Source: Ahrensia sp.
GTDB lineage: Bacteria > Pseudomonadota > Alphaproteobacteria > Rhizobiales > Rhizobiaceae
DNA: 64,000 nt
Assembly: GCA_002698425.1 (NCBI GenBank)
Contig: NZXU01000086.1
Coordinates: 1 to 64,000, forward strand
Reading direction: 5' to 3'
Part shown: piece after piece, positions 52,400-61,948 of the stretch
How positions within the stretch are numbered: position 1 is the first letter of the stretch
How the letters are laid out: each line of letters opens with the position of its first letter
The notes under the pieces: model-generated
The model's input: the letters and a program-made list of their open reading frames with translations, nothing else
The model's database searches: none
Told to the model about the DNA's origin: nothing
Position numbers and translations under genes: made by a program

Positions 52400-53821
52400 A
52401 TGCGCTGGAGCGATTTCGCAGAATGGGGCCGCAAGGTCTCCGACTGGGCCGTCACCTATCATGAGGGCCTGCGGGACTGGCCGGTGCGCGCGCAGACGAA
52501 ACCCGGCGAGGTCGCCGCCGCCCTGCCCGCCTCGCCGCCTGACGCCGCCGAGCCGATGGACGCGATCTTCGCCGATTTCGAAACCATCGTGATGCCCGGC
52601 ATCACCCATTGGCAGCACCCGCGTTTCTTCGCGTATTTCCCGGCCAATGCCGCGCCCGCCTCCGTGCTGGCGGAATATCTGGTCTCCACCATCGCGCCGC
52701 AATGCATGCTGTGGCAGACCTCGCCGGCCGCGACCGAAATGGAAACGGTGATGCTCGATTGGCTTCGCCAGTCGGTCGGCCTGCCCGAAGGATTCGCCGG
52801 CGTAATCCAGGATTCAGCCTCCTCGGCGACGCTCGCCGCCGTGCTGACCATGCGCGAAAAGGCGCTTTCCTGGGACGGCAACAAGGCGGGTCTCGCCGGC
52901 CAAGAGCAACTTCGCATCTATTGCTCGCGCGAAGTCCACACCTCCATCGACCGCGCCATCTGGATCGCCGGCATCGGCGAAGAAAATCTCCGCCGCATTC
53001 CGGTCACCGGTGAAAACCGCGGCATGGACGCCGCCGCGCTCGACGCCGCTATCCGCGAGGATATCGCCGCCGGATACAAGCCCGCCGGCGTCATAGCCTG
53101 CATCGGCGGCACCGGCGTCGGCGCGATGGACGACCTGACGGCGGTGATGCCGGTCGCGCGCGAACACGGGCTCTATGTCCATGTCGATGCCGCCTGGGCC
53201 GGTGCGGCCATGATCTGCCCGGAATTCCGCCACTACTGGACGGGCGTGGAGGAGGCGGACTCCGTCGTCTTCAACCCGCACAAATGGCTCGGCGCGCAGT
53301 TCGACTGCTCGGCGCACTTCATCCGCTCGCCCGACGATCTGGTCCGCACGCTTGCGATCCAGCCTGAATATCTCAAGACGCACGGCGCCGAAGGCATCAT
53401 CAACTATTCGGAATGGTCGATCCCGCTCGGCCGCCGCTTCCGGGCCCTGAAGATCTGGTTCCTGATCCGCGTCTATGGCCTTGACGGCCTGCGCGAGATG
53501 ATCCGCAATCACGTGAAATGGTCAGGGGCTCTCGCCGAACGGCTCCGGACCGAACTCGGTTTCGAGATCGTCACCGATCCTGTCCTGTCGCTGTTCAGCT
53601 TCCGCTATCGGCGGGACGGCGTGGATCCGGACGCCCTCAATCTCGCCTTGGTGACGGCCATCAACAATGACGGTCGTATCTACCTCACCCAGACCCGAGT
53701 CGACGGTGACCTGGTTATCCGTTTCACGGCGGGCGCCTTCAGCGCCACCGAAGATGACGTGAAGACCGCCGGCGATGTCATCGTCGAAATTGCCCGCACC
53801 ATGGAGACGCCGAGTGCCTGA
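52400..53821 (+). CDS. Aromatic-L-amino-acid decarboxylase (group II PLP)
   Basis: A 473-residue PLP decarboxylase of the tyrosine/DOPA/tryptophan group. The PLP lysine is K295 in FNPHKWLGAQ, and HVDAAWAG (261-268) holds the cofactor-binding aspartate. A TAGGAG ribosome site precedes the ATG at 52400. It is placed inside the hpa operon, between the second dioxygenase and hpaG, so it may feed the pathway by making tyramine or dopamine from tyrosine or DOPA. The amine oxidase needed for the next step is not in the window. Confidence 0.92.
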   Translation: MRWSDFAEWGRKVSDWAVTYHEGLRDWPVRAQTKPGEVAAALPASPPDAAEPMDAIFADFETIVMPGITHWQHPRFFAYFPANAAPASVLAEYLVSTIAPQCMLWQTSPAATEMETVMLDWLRQSVGLPEGFAGVIQDSASSATLAAVLTMREKALSWDGNKAGLAGQEQLRIYCSREVHTSIDRAIWIAGIGEENLRRIPVTGENRGMDAAALDAAIREDIAAGYKPAGVIACIGGTGVGAMDDLTAVMPVAREHGLYVHVDAAWAGAAMICPEFRHYWTGVEEADSVVFNPHKWLGAQFDCSAHFIRSPDDLVRTLAIQPEYLKTHGAEGIINYSEWSIPLGRRFRALKIWFLIRVYGLDGLREMIRNHVKWSGALAERLRTELGFEIVTDPVLSLFSFRYRRDGVDPDALNLALVTAINNDGRIYLTQTRVDGDLVIRFTAGAFSATEDDVKTAGDVIVEIARTMETPSA

Positions 53822-54677
53822 CCGCATTGCAACCTTTTCAGCCAATGGCGAGACATTCTACGGAGCGGTCGCCGATGGCGGCGTGATCGCCCTGTCGCCC
53901 GATTTCCCGCAATGGCCGACGCTGCGCGAGGTGATCGAGGCCGGCGCGCTGGAGCAGCTCGTCGAAGCCGCCGCCGGCCGCGCGATCACCCATCCCGACG
54001 GCAGCTTCCGGTGGGAGATCCCGATCCCCGCGCCCGAGAAGATCATCTGCGTCGGCGTCAATTTCCCGGACCGCAACGCCGAATACAAGGACGGACAGGA
54101 AGCCCCGGCCAACATGTCGCTCTTCGTCCGCTTCCCGCGATCCTTCACCGGCCACGGCCAACCGCTGATCCGGCCCGAAGTCTCGGACAAGCTGGACTAT
54201 GAAGGCGAGATCGCGGTGGTGATCGGCAAGGGCGGCCGGCATATTCCGGACGCCGAAGCGCTCGATCACATCGCCGCGCTGACGCTATGCAACGAGGGCA
54301 CGCTGCGGGACTGGGTTCGCCACGCGAAGTTCAACGTCACCCAGGGCAAGAACTTCGATGCCTCCGGCGCGATGGGCCCGTGGCTGGTGCCGTTCCGCGA
54401 TCATGCGCAGATCACCGATGTCCACCTGGCGACCCGCGTCAATGGCGAGACCCGGCAGGACGACCGCACCGGCCGCATGATGTTCCCCGTCGCCCGGCAG
54501 ATCGCCTATATCTCGACCTTCACGACGCTCGTGCCCGGCGACATCATCGTCACCGGCACCCCCACCGGGGCCGGCGCCCGCTTCGACCCGCCGAAATATC
54601 TGAAACCCGACGACGAGATCGAGGTGGAGGCGGAAGGCATCGGCATCCTGAAGAACGGCGTGGCGGACGAGAAATGA
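53814..54677 (+). CDS. hpaG: HpaG-type 4-hydroxyphenylacetate degradation bifunctional isomerase/decarboxylase
   Basis: A 287-residue FAH-family enzyme: OPET decarboxylase/HHDD isomerase of the homoprotocatechuate pathway. Metal site YEGEIAVVIGKGGRHIPD; ICVGVNFPDRNAEYKD and VTGTPTGAGARFDPPKYLKP are typical. The start is a GTG at 53814 (VPDRIATFSANGETF) overlapping the decarboxylase stop by 8 bases; this GTG is inferred, as no ATG lies in a better place. Only one copy of the fold is present, unlike the fused two-domain E. coli HpaG. Confidence 0.9.
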   Translation: MPDRIATFSANGETFYGAVADGGVIALSPDFPQWPTLREVIEAGALEQLVEAAAGRAITHPDGSFRWEIPIPAPEKIICVGVNFPDRNAEYKDGQEAPANMSLFVRFPRSFTGHGQPLIRPEVSDKLDYEGEIAVVIGKGGRHIPDAEALDHIAALTLCNEGTLRDWVRHAKFNVTQGKNFDASGAMGPWLVPFRDHAQITDVHLATRVNGETRQDDRTGRMMFPVARQIAYISTFTTLVPGDIIVTGTPTGAGARFDPPKYLKPDDEIEVEAEGIGILKNGVADEK

Positions 54678-55480
54678 CACTCACCGAAACCGAAATCGAG
54701 CGCGCCGCGGAAGAGCTGTTTTCCGCCGACGGGAACCGCAGCCAGATCGGCCTTCTGACCATCCGTCATCCCGGCATGACGCTGGACGACGCCTATGCCG
54801 TCCAGTCGGCGCTTGTTCGCCGCAAGCTTGCCGCCGGCCGCAAGGTCATCGGCTGGAAGATCGGCCTGACCTCGAAAGCCATGCAATCCGCGCTCAATAT
54901 CGACATTCCCGACAGCGGCGTCCTCCTCGACGACATGGCGTTCGAGAACGGCGCGACCGTCCCGGCCGGACGCTTCATCCAGCCGCGCATCGAGGCGGAA
55001 ATTGCCTTCATCATGAAGGCCCCGCTCGCGGGCGAGGACGTCACCCGCGAGGATGTCGTCGCCGCGACGGATTACGTGGCCCCGTCGCTCGAAATCCTCG
55101 ACACCCGCATTCTGCGCGCCGACCCGGAGAGCGGCCAGACCCGCAAGATCGGCGACACGATCTCCGACAACGCCGCCAATGCCGGCATCGTTCTCGGCGA
55201 GGAACGGCACGCCATCGACGCCTTCGACCTGCGCTGGATCGGCGCCATCGTCTCGCGCAACGGCGAAGTGGAGGAAACGGGGCTCGGCGCCGGCGTGCTC
55301 AACGACCCGGTGACAGGGATCGTCTGGCTGGCGAAGCGTATGGCGATCTATGGCCAGAAGATCGAGGCCGGGCAGGTGATCCTGTCGGGATCCTTCATCC
55401 GCCCGGTCGAATGCCCGTCGGGTAGCCGCATCCATGCGGATTTCGGCCCGTTTGGCATGGTCTCCTGCGACTTCGCTTAG
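54674..55480 (+). CDS. hpaH: 2-oxo-hept-4-ene-1,7-dioate hydratase
   Basis: A 268-residue metal-dependent hydratase of the HpaH/MhpD fold that hydrates the OHED product before aldol cleavage. WKIGLTSKAMQSALNIDIPD is the family signature, and FIQPRIEAEIAFIMKAPL carries the metal-binding acidic residues. The ATG overlaps the hpaG stop (ATGA). Last gene of the operon in the window; the aldolase gene hpaI is not present after it. Confidence 0.93.
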   Translation: MTLTETEIERAAEELFSADGNRSQIGLLTIRHPGMTLDDAYAVQSALVRRKLAAGRKVIGWKIGLTSKAMQSALNIDIPDSGVLLDDMAFENGATVPAGRFIQPRIEAEIAFIMKAPLAGEDVTREDVVAATDYVAPSLEILDTRILRADPESGQTRKIGDTISDNAANAGIVLGEERHAIDAFDLRWIGAIVSRNGEVEETGLGAGVLNDPVTGIVWLAKRMAIYGQKIEAGQVILSGSFIRPVECPSGSRIHADFGPFGMVSCDFA

Positions 55481-55483
55481 AAA

Positions 55484-56728
55484 CTACTTCGAGTAATCCC
55501 GCCGGTCGTCGATGATCTTGCCGTCATTCGGCAGATCGGAGGCAAGCTCGACCGCACCTTTCAGCTTGGTCTGGGCCGCCAATGCCGTGGCGAGAGCGGA
55601 CAGGTCCGGTGCGGCGTCCGCCGCCGGCTCGACCATCAGCGTCATCGCATCCCCATCGCCCTCGCGGTCCACGACCAGCCGCGCCCGCGCGACGCCCGGA
55701 ACCGACTTGACCACTGCATCCACCTGTTTCGGATCCACGAACATGCCCTTGACCTTGGTGCGCTGGTCGGCCCGGCCCATCCAGCCCTTGATGCGCATAT
55801 TGGTGCGCCCGCAGGGCGACGGCTCGTCGAGCACGGCGGAAAGATCGCCGGTGCCGAACCGGATCAGCGGATAGGAGGGGTGGAAACAGGTAACGACCAG
55901 CTCGCCGACCTCGCCCGCCGGCACCGGATCGTTCGTGCCGGGCCGGACGATCTCGACGATCATGTCCTCGTTGACGACCATGCCCGGCAGAGGCTCGCCG
56001 TCAGCGGAGCTCTCATAGGCGATGACGCCGAGATCCGCGGTCGCATAGGCTTGCAGGACGGTGACGCCGCGCTCGCGGTACTCCGTACGCATCGACGGGA
56101 ATAGCGCCCCGCCGGAAACCAGCGCCTTCGTGATCGAGGAAAGGTCGCGGCCCATCTCCGCAGCCTTGTCCAGCATGATCTTCAGGAAATCCGGCGTGCC
56201 GGCATAGGCGTCCGGCTTCAGGAAGGAAGCCGCCTCGACCTGGGCCTCCGTGTTGCCGATACCGCCCGGAAAGACGCGCGCCCCGAGCGCCCGCACACCC
56301 TCGTCGAGAATGAAGCCGCCCGGCGTCATGTGATAGGAGAGCGCGTTGTGCACCAGTTCGCCCTTGCGGATGCCGGCGGCGAAAAAGGCGCGCGCGGCGA
56401 GCCACGGGTCGGGGCCCGGCGCCTGCGGCTCCCAGACCGGGCCGGGCGACATGAAGAAACGGCTGCCGTCGAGATTCGCGTGATCGGCAAACCCGCCGAA
56501 AGGCGGTTCGGCCGCCTGCGCCTCCATCAGTTCGGGCTTGCGCAGCACCGGAAGCGCCGCCAGCGCCTCGCGCGACGTGATCGTGTGCGGATCGAATTCC
56601 GCCAGCCGCTTTGCCCATCCGGGCGCGACCTTTTTCGCCCTTTCGATGAAACTCGGCAGGCGCGCGAACAGCGTCTCCTCGCGTTCCTGCGGATCGCGCG
56701 TTTCCTGGTCGTCGAAATGCTCGCTCAT
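55484..56728 (-). CDS. Phenylacetate-CoA ligase-family AMP-binding enzyme
   Basis: A 414-residue PaaK-family adenylate-forming ligase. The AMP-binding segment is AYAGTPDFLKIMLDKAAEMG and LVSGGALFPSMRTEYRERG; GWMGRADQRTKVKGMFVDP is the C-terminal hinge. It is shorter than the canonical PaaK (about 430). It activates an aryl or fatty acid to its CoA thioester. It is the last gene of the minus-strand livGHMKF cluster and convergent with hpaH, so a transported acid is its likely substrate. Confidence 0.9.
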   Translation of the reverse strand: MSEHFDDQETRDPQEREETLFARLPSFIERAKKVAPGWAKRLAEFDPHTITSREALAALPVLRKPELMEAQAAEPPFGGFADHANLDGSRFFMSPGPVWEPQAPGPDPWLAARAFFAAGIRKGELVHNALSYHMTPGGFILDEGVRALGARVFPGGIGNTEAQVEAASFLKPDAYAGTPDFLKIMLDKAAEMGRDLSSITKALVSGGALFPSMRTEYRERGVTVLQAYATADLGVIAYESSADGEPLPGMVVNEDMIVEIVRPGTNDPVPAGEVGELVVTCFHPSYPLIRFGTGDLSAVLDEPSPCGRTNMRIKGWMGRADQRTKVKGMFVDPKQVDAVVKSVPGVARARLVVDREGDGDAMTLMVEPAADAAPDLSALATALAAQTKLKGAVELASDLPNDGKIIDDRRDYSK

Positions 56729-56750
56729 GTCGTCTCTTCCTTGCGGACCG

Positions 56751-57575
56751 TCAGGCCAGCCAGCGCTTACGCCGCTTGTAGTGTTTCACGTCCCGGAAGG
56801 ATTTGCGGCCCTCGCCGCCAATGCCGAGATAGAACTCCTTCACATCCTCGTTCTCGCGCAATTCCTTCGCATCGCCGTCCATCACCACACGGCCGGATTC
56901 GAGGATGTAGCCATAGGTGGCGTAACGGAGCGCAATATTGGTGTTCTGCTCAGCCAGAAGGAAAGTCACCCCTTCCTTGTCGTTCAGGTTGCGAACGATC
57001 TCGAAGATTTCCTCCACCAACTGCGGCGCGAGCCCCATCGAGGGCTCGTCGAGCAGGATCGTCGTCGGCCGGGACATCAGCGCCCGCCCGATGGCGCACA
57101 TCTGCTGCTCGCCGCCGGACGTGTATCCCGCCTGGCTCTTGCGGCGCTCCTTCAAGCGCGGGAAATAGGTGTATACCATCTCCAGATCCTCGGCGATCTT
57201 CGCCCGGCCGTCGCTGCGGGTGTAAGCGCCGGTCATCAGATTTTCCTCGATCGTCAGATGTCCGAAACAATGCCGGCCCTCCATCACCTGGATGCAGCCG
57301 CGCTTGACCAGTTCGGACGGCGAAAGGTTCTGGATCTGCTCGCCCTCGAAACTGATCGAGCCCTTGGTCACCTCGCCGCGCTCGGCGTGCAGGAGATTGG
57401 AAATCGCTTTCAGCGTCGTCGTCTTGCCCGCGCCGTTCGCGCCCAGGATGGCGACGATTCCGCCGCGCGGCACGGTCAGCGACACGCCCTTCAGGACGAG
57501 GATCACGTGATTGTAGATCACCTCGATATTGTTGACCGCGAGAAGCGTGTCCCGGGTCTTTGCGGTATCCAGCAT
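56751..57575 (-). CDS. livF: Branched-chain-type ABC transporter ATP-binding protein LivF
   Basis: A 274-residue ABC ATPase. Walker A is GANGAGKTT, the signature region includes YTSGGEQQMCAIGRALMSRP, and Walker B is TILLDEPSMGLAP. One of two ATPases of a HAAT-family importer (partner LivG at 61115). The C-terminus has a short basic tail (HYKRRKRWLA). A strong hairpin at 57611-57635 separates it from livK. Confidence 0.95.
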   Translation of the reverse strand: MLDTAKTRDTLLAVNNIEVIYNHVILVLKGVSLTVPRGGIVAILGANGAGKTTTLKAISNLLHAERGEVTKGSISFEGEQIQNLSPSELVKRGCIQVMEGRHCFGHLTIEENLMTGAYTRSDGRAKIAEDLEMVYTYFPRLKERRKSQAGYTSGGEQQMCAIGRALMSRPTTILLDEPSMGLAPQLVEEIFEIVRNLNDKEGVTFLLAEQNTNIALRYATYGYILESGRVVMDGDAKELRENEDVKEFYLGIGGEGRKSFRDVKHYKRRKRWLA

Positions 57576-57610
57576 CGGTTCTTCTCTGCAAACGCGGCGG
57601 CGTGGGAATT

Positions 57611-57635
57611 GCCGGCGGCGGCAGGCGCCGCCGGC
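57611..57635 (-). terminator. GC-rich hairpin between livK and livF
   Basis: GCCGGCGGCG (57611-57620) and CGCCGCCGGC (57626-57635) form a perfect 10-bp stem. It probably protects or partly terminates the livK message, so that more binding protein than ATPase is made. CAACTG-TCT-CAGTTG (57647-57661) is a second palindrome at the livK stop codon. Confidence 0.6.
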
Positions 57636-57654
57636 AGGATCAGGTCCAACTGTC

Positions 57655-58944
57655 TCAGTTGCAGTCTTCGTTCATCGGCCACGGAGCGTTGGCGTCGGCA
57701 TATTCCTTCGCCTTCTCGACCTCCAGTGCGCCGATCGCCTCCGATTCGGGCGTCAGCAGATCGGAGACCTTGACGAATTTCGCGCCGTCCCATTCCAGCA
57801 TCCAGCCGCCGGAATGTCCGGTGTGGTCGGAGCAGGACGTCTTGAACGGCGGCACCATGCCCGTCATTCCGAGTTCGGCGAGACGCTCCTCGGTAACGTC
57901 GAGGTTTTCCAGGCCCCAACGCAGCTGGGCGGCGTCGATGGCGCCAATGCCGAAATGGTCCTGGGCTGCCTTGATGCCTTCGGCGAGAATCATCGAGATC
58001 ACGACGCCGCGGCCGTAGAACACGCCCTGCATTTCCTCCTCGTTCGACTCGGAGTTGCCCGCGTCGACGACATGTTTTTTGATGTCGGCCATGACCGGCG
58101 CATCCAGCTGCGGGAAGGACCAGCTGATCGACTTGTAGCCCTTGCCGTCCTCGCCGACGATCGCCAGGTCGGCGTCATGGCCGGACCACCAGACGCCGAT
58201 GAAATTCTCCATCGGGAACTTGGTCTTGACCGCTTCGGTGATGGCGCCGGCATTCATCGCGCCCCAGCCCCACATGACGACATAGTCCGGACGTTCGCGG
58301 CGGATTTGCAGCCACTGCGCCGACTGGTTCTGCATCTCCTTGAGACCGACCGGGATCGGCACGAGCTCGAACCCCTGCTCGGCTGCCTTTTTCTCAAGGA
58401 ACGGCAGCGGCTCCTTGCCGAAGGGATGGTCGAGATGCAGGAACGCGATCTTCTTGCCCTCGAGGCCATCCTTGCCGTCGATATATTGCAGGATCATCGA
58501 GGCCGCGTCCCAGTAGCTCGCCGGCGTGTTGAAGGCCCACTGGAACACCTTGCCGTCCGCCATCGGCGAAAAGCCGTAGCCCGGCGCAAGGATCGGAATC
58601 TCGTCGACATTGGTTTTCGGAAGCACCTGCAGGGTGATGCCGGTCGACCAGGGTTGGGTGACGATCGCCTTGCCCTTGGTCTTTTCGTAGCACTCGACGC
58701 CCTTCTCGGTGGAGTAGCCGGTCTCGCATTCGTCGAAATCGACCGTCACGCCGCCGATTCCTCCATCGCGGGCGTTGAGCATGTTGATGTAGTCCTTCTG
58801 GCCGTTCATCAGCGGAATGCCGGTGGCCGCGAACGGTCCGGTCCGGTAGCTGAGGTTCGGAGCATAGATGCTCTCCGCCGACGCGGCGCTTCCCGCGACG
58901 GCCGCCACCACGGCGGCGGCGATCAGTTTGGCAGTCATTTTCAT
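57655..58944 (-). CDS. livK: Branched-chain-type ABC transporter substrate-binding protein LivK
   Basis: A 429-residue periplasmic receptor. The signal peptide is KLIAAAVVAAVAGSAASA with a Met start at 58944 and GGGAGGA at 7 bases. The mature part is a type I periplasmic binding fold (LSYRTGPFAATGIPLMNGQK, then CYEKTKGKAIVTQPWSTGIT). The family is best known for branched amino acids, but the length and the two linked CoA ligases point to an aromatic or other carboxylic acid. Confidence 0.93.
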   Translation of the reverse strand: MKMTAKLIAAAVVAAVAGSAASAESIYAPNLSYRTGPFAATGIPLMNGQKDYINMLNARDGGIGGVTVDFDECETGYSTEKGVECYEKTKGKAIVTQPWSTGITLQVLPKTNVDEIPILAPGYGFSPMADGKVFQWAFNTPASYWDAASMILQYIDGKDGLEGKKIAFLHLDHPFGKEPLPFLEKKAAEQGFELVPIPVGLKEMQNQSAQWLQIRRERPDYVVMWGWGAMNAGAITEAVKTKFPMENFIGVWWSGHDADLAIVGEDGKGYKSISWSFPQLDAPVMADIKKHVVDAGNSESNEEEMQGVFYGRGVVISMILAEGIKAAQDHFGIGAIDAAQLRWGLENLDVTEERLAELGMTGMVPPFKTSCSDHTGHSGGWMLEWDGAKFVKVSDLLTPESEAIGALEVEKAKEYADANAPWPMNEDCN

Positions 58945-59000
58945 CACAGATCCTCCCATTGATATCATGACGAAGCTTCGCTGGTTGTCGGCCGCTCCCC

Positions 59001-60077
59001 TCAATGCGGGAACGGCCAGATGATGAGTTTCTCCCGGATGAGCCGCCACAGCTGCGCAAGGCCGTGCGGCTCGATGATCAGAAAGAAGATGATCAGCCCG
59101 CCGACGATCATCACGTTGAGATGCTCGACGGTGGCCGATGTGATTTCCAATCCGAGCGCCTCCGGCAAGATGCCCAGCACCACCGGAAGTCCGACAATCA
59201 GGATGGCGCCGAGATAGTTGCCGAGGACCGAGCCGAGCCCGCCAATGATGGCGATGAACAGGATGCGGAAACTCAGCGGGATATCGAACAGGTTCGGTTC
59301 GGCGGCGCCGCGCCACATGAAGACGAACAGCGCGCCCGCGACCCCGACGATATAGCTCGACACCGCAAAGGCGGTCAGCTTGGAACGCATCAGGTCGATG
59401 CCGATCAGTTCGGCGGCGATATCCATGTCCCGCGTCGCCTTCCACGTCCGCCCCGGACGGCCGCGGGTCAGGTTGATGCAGATCCAGGTCAGGAGCGACA
59501 CGATCGCGAGCACGACATAATATTGCGTGAACGACGTCGCCTGCGGGCCCGAGACATACACCCCGAACATGTCGAGGTTCGGCACCTGGATCGCGCCCGA
59601 CGCGTTGTAATTATAGAGCCAGGCCCATTTCTCGAACAGCCAGACCAGGAAGAACTGCGCGGCAAGCGTCGCGATGGCGAGATAGAAACCCTTGATGCGA
59701 AGGCTCGGGATACCGAAGACGACGCCAATCCCCGCGCTGAACACGCCCGACAGCAGGATCGCCACGATCGGGTTCATCCACGGCATCAGCGTGACCATCT
59801 TGTAGCAGGCATAGGCGCCGACGCCCATGAACGCCCCGGTGCCGAGGCTGAGCTGGCCGGCATAGCCGGTCAGGATGTTCAAACCGAGCGCCGCCAGCGA
59901 ATAGATGAGGATCGGGATCAACAGCGTCTGGAAAGCGAACTCGCTGGCCGTCAGCGGAAAGACGATCCACGCAAACGCCAGGATGACGATGAGCAGAACC
60001 GCGTCCTGGCGCACCGGGAACAGCGCCTGGTCGGCCGTATAACTGGTCTTGAACTGGCCCGCCGTACGATAGAACAT
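59001..60077 (-). CDS. livM: Branched-chain-type ABC transporter permease LivM
   Basis: A 358-residue inner-membrane permease with about 9-10 helices. Family motifs are NILTGYAGQLSLGTGAFMGV and FAVSSYIVGVAGALFVFMWR, plus the EAA-like loop AIIGGLGSVLGNYLGAILIV. It pairs with LivH to form the channel of the importer. The start is ATG at 60077. Same operon as livG, livH and livK. Confidence 0.95.
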   Translation of the reverse strand: MFYRTAGQFKTSYTADQALFPVRQDAVLLIVILAFAWIVFPLTASEFAFQTLLIPILIYSLAALGLNILTGYAGQLSLGTGAFMGVGAYACYKMVTLMPWMNPIVAILLSGVFSAGIGVVFGIPSLRIKGFYLAIATLAAQFFLVWLFEKWAWLYNYNASGAIQVPNLDMFGVYVSGPQATSFTQYYVVLAIVSLLTWICINLTRGRPGRTWKATRDMDIAAELIGIDLMRSKLTAFAVSSYIVGVAGALFVFMWRGAAEPNLFDIPLSFRILFIAIIGGLGSVLGNYLGAILIVGLPVVLGILPEALGLEITSATVEHLNVMIVGGLIIFFLIIEPHGLAQLWRLIREKLIIWPFPH

Positions 60078-60147
60078 CAGCCGGCCTCCCCGTTGCGCGC
60101 GGCCGAAAGATCAATTTTTGCCATTGTTTTTTCCATGACCGTCCCGC

Positions 60148-61101
60148 TCAAACCCGCTCGATGATCCGTTCGCCGAACAGCCCTTGCGGCCGGAACAGCA
60201 GCACGACCAGCGCCAGCATGAAGGCGAACCAGGTCTCGGTGTTGCCGCCAAGCAGCGGCTGCCCCCAATAAATCTCGAAAAGCTTCTCCAGCATCCCGAT
60301 CATCAGCCCGCCGACGATGGCGCCGCTGATCGATTCCAGCCCGCCGAGCATCAGCACCGGCAGCGCCTTGTAGGCGATGACCTCCAACGCGAAGCTGACC
60401 CCGGCGCGCGCGCCCCAGGCGATGCCGGTCACCAGCGCGATGATGCCGGCGATGAACCAGACCAGAACCCAGATCGTCTGCAGCGAAATCCCGACGGACA
60501 TCGCCGCCTGGTGATCGTCGCCGAGCGCCCGGATTGCGCGGCCCATCCGCGTCTTGTTGAGGAACAGCAGCAGCCCGACCACCAGCAGCGCCGCGATCGC
60601 CGCGGCCGTGATGTCCTTCTGCTCCAGGATCAACAGCCCGCCGAACGGCTCGAACACCACCGAATCCGTCGGGATGCCCAGTTGCTCGGTGATCATCACC
60701 TTGTTTTCGCCGCCGAAGATGATCTCGCCGAAGCCGATCAGGAACAGCGTGATGCCGATCGTCGCCATGAACAGGATGATGTCGGGCTGGCCGACAAGCG
60801 GCCGAAGCACTACGCGTTCGACGGTGAAGGCCAGGGCGAACATGACGCCCAGCGTCAGCACGACCGAGATCCACGCCGGCACGCCCGCCTCGTGCAGGCC
60901 CACCAGCGTCAGCGCGGCGAACACGACCATGATGCCCTGCGCGAAGTTGAAGATGCGCGACGAGCGGTAGATCAGCACGAAGCCGAGCGCGATCAGCGCA
61001 TAGAGGATGCCGGATACCAGTCCCTCCCACAGAACCTGCATCAGGAAATCCGGCGCCGAGACCATGTCCACGAAGGGTTCCACGAAGATTTCGCTCAACA
61101 C
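60148..61101 (-). CDS. livH: Branched-chain-type ABC transporter permease LivH
   Basis: A 317-residue inner-membrane permease with about 8 helices. The characteristic GLVSGILYALIALGFVLIYR start and PVLMLGGLESISGAIVGGLM loop are present. It begins with a GTG at 61101 (GAGGAG at 9 bases). It follows livG by 13 bases. Confidence 0.95.
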   Translation of the reverse strand: MLSEIFVEPFVDMVSAPDFLMQVLWEGLVSGILYALIALGFVLIYRSSRIFNFAQGIMVVFAALTLVGLHEAGVPAWISVVLTLGVMFALAFTVERVVLRPLVGQPDIILFMATIGITLFLIGFGEIIFGGENKVMITEQLGIPTDSVVFEPFGGLLILEQKDITAAAIAALLVVGLLLFLNKTRMGRAIRALGDDHQAAMSVGISLQTIWVLVWFIAGIIALVTGIAWGARAGVSFALEVIAYKALPVLMLGGLESISGAIVGGLMIGMLEKLFEIYWGQPLLGGNTETWFAFMLALVVLLFRPQGLFGERIIERV

Positions 61102-61114
61102 TGTCTCGTTCTCC

Positions 61115-61948
61115 TCAATGCGGGACGCCCAGATAGGCGTCGATCACGTCCGGGTTGTTGCGCACCTCGTCCGGCGTGCCGTCTCCGATCTTCTTGCCGT
61201 AATCCAGCACCACGACCCGGTCCGACAGGTCCATGACGACGCCCATGTCGTGCTCGATCAGGGCGATGGTTGTGCCGTATTGCTGGTTCACGTCGAGGAT
61301 GAAGCGGCTCATATCCGCCTTCTCCTCCAGGTTCATGCCCGCCATCGGTTCGTCGAGCAGCAGCAGCGCCGGCTCTGCGGCGAGCGCCCGGCCGAGCTCG
61401 ACCCGCTTCTGCAGCCCGTAAGGCAGCCGCCCGACAGGCGTCTTGCGGATATGTTCGATCTCGAGGAAATCGATGATCCGTTCCACCGCTTCGCGATGCT
61501 CGATCTCCTCGCGCTCCGCCGGCCCCTTCCACAGCGCATGCCATAACAGGTTGCGTTTCTGCAGCGTGATGCGGCCGGTCATGATGTTGTCGAGCGTCGA
61601 CATGCCCTTGAACAGGGCGATGTTCTGGAAGGTGCGGGCAATGCCGTCGCGGGCGGTCTCCGAGGGCCGGGCGCGCCGGCGCTTCTCGCCGCGAAAGGTG
61701 ATCGTGCCCTCTTGCGGGAAATAGAAGCCGTTGATGACGTTGAGCATCGACGTCTTGCCCGCGCCGTTCGGCCCGATGATCGCGCGGATCTCGCCCTTCT
61801 TGATATCGAAGGAAATGTCGGTGATCGCCTTCACGCCGCCGAAGGACAGCGAGATATTCTCCACCTTGAGCAGGTCCTCGCCCTTTGCGATGCCGTCATC
61901 GGCGCGCAAAATGTGCCGCGACATATCCTCCTGAACATGCACGTTCAT
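61115..61948 (-). CDS. livG: Branched-chain-type ABC transporter ATP-binding protein LivG
   Basis: A 277-residue ABC ATPase. Walker A is GPNGAGKTSMLNVINGFYFP, the signature region is RLPYGLQKRVELGRALAAEP, and Walker B is LLLLDEPMAGMNLEE. It has the LivG-type insert with ARTFQNIALFKGMSTLDNIM. The ATG overlaps the ligase stop by 4 bases (ATGA), so it is coupled to the AMP-dependent ligase. Confidence 0.96.
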   Translation of the reverse strand: MNVHVQEDMSRHILRADDGIAKGEDLLKVENISLSFGGVKAITDISFDIKKGEIRAIIGPNGAGKTSMLNVINGFYFPQEGTITFRGEKRRRARPSETARDGIARTFQNIALFKGMSTLDNIMTGRITLQKRNLLWHALWKGPAEREEIEHREAVERIIDFLEIEHIRKTPVGRLPYGLQKRVELGRALAAEPALLLLDEPMAGMNLEEKADMSRFILDVNQQYGTTIALIEHDMGVVMDLSDRVVVLDYGKKIGDGTPDEVRNNPDVIDAYLGVPH

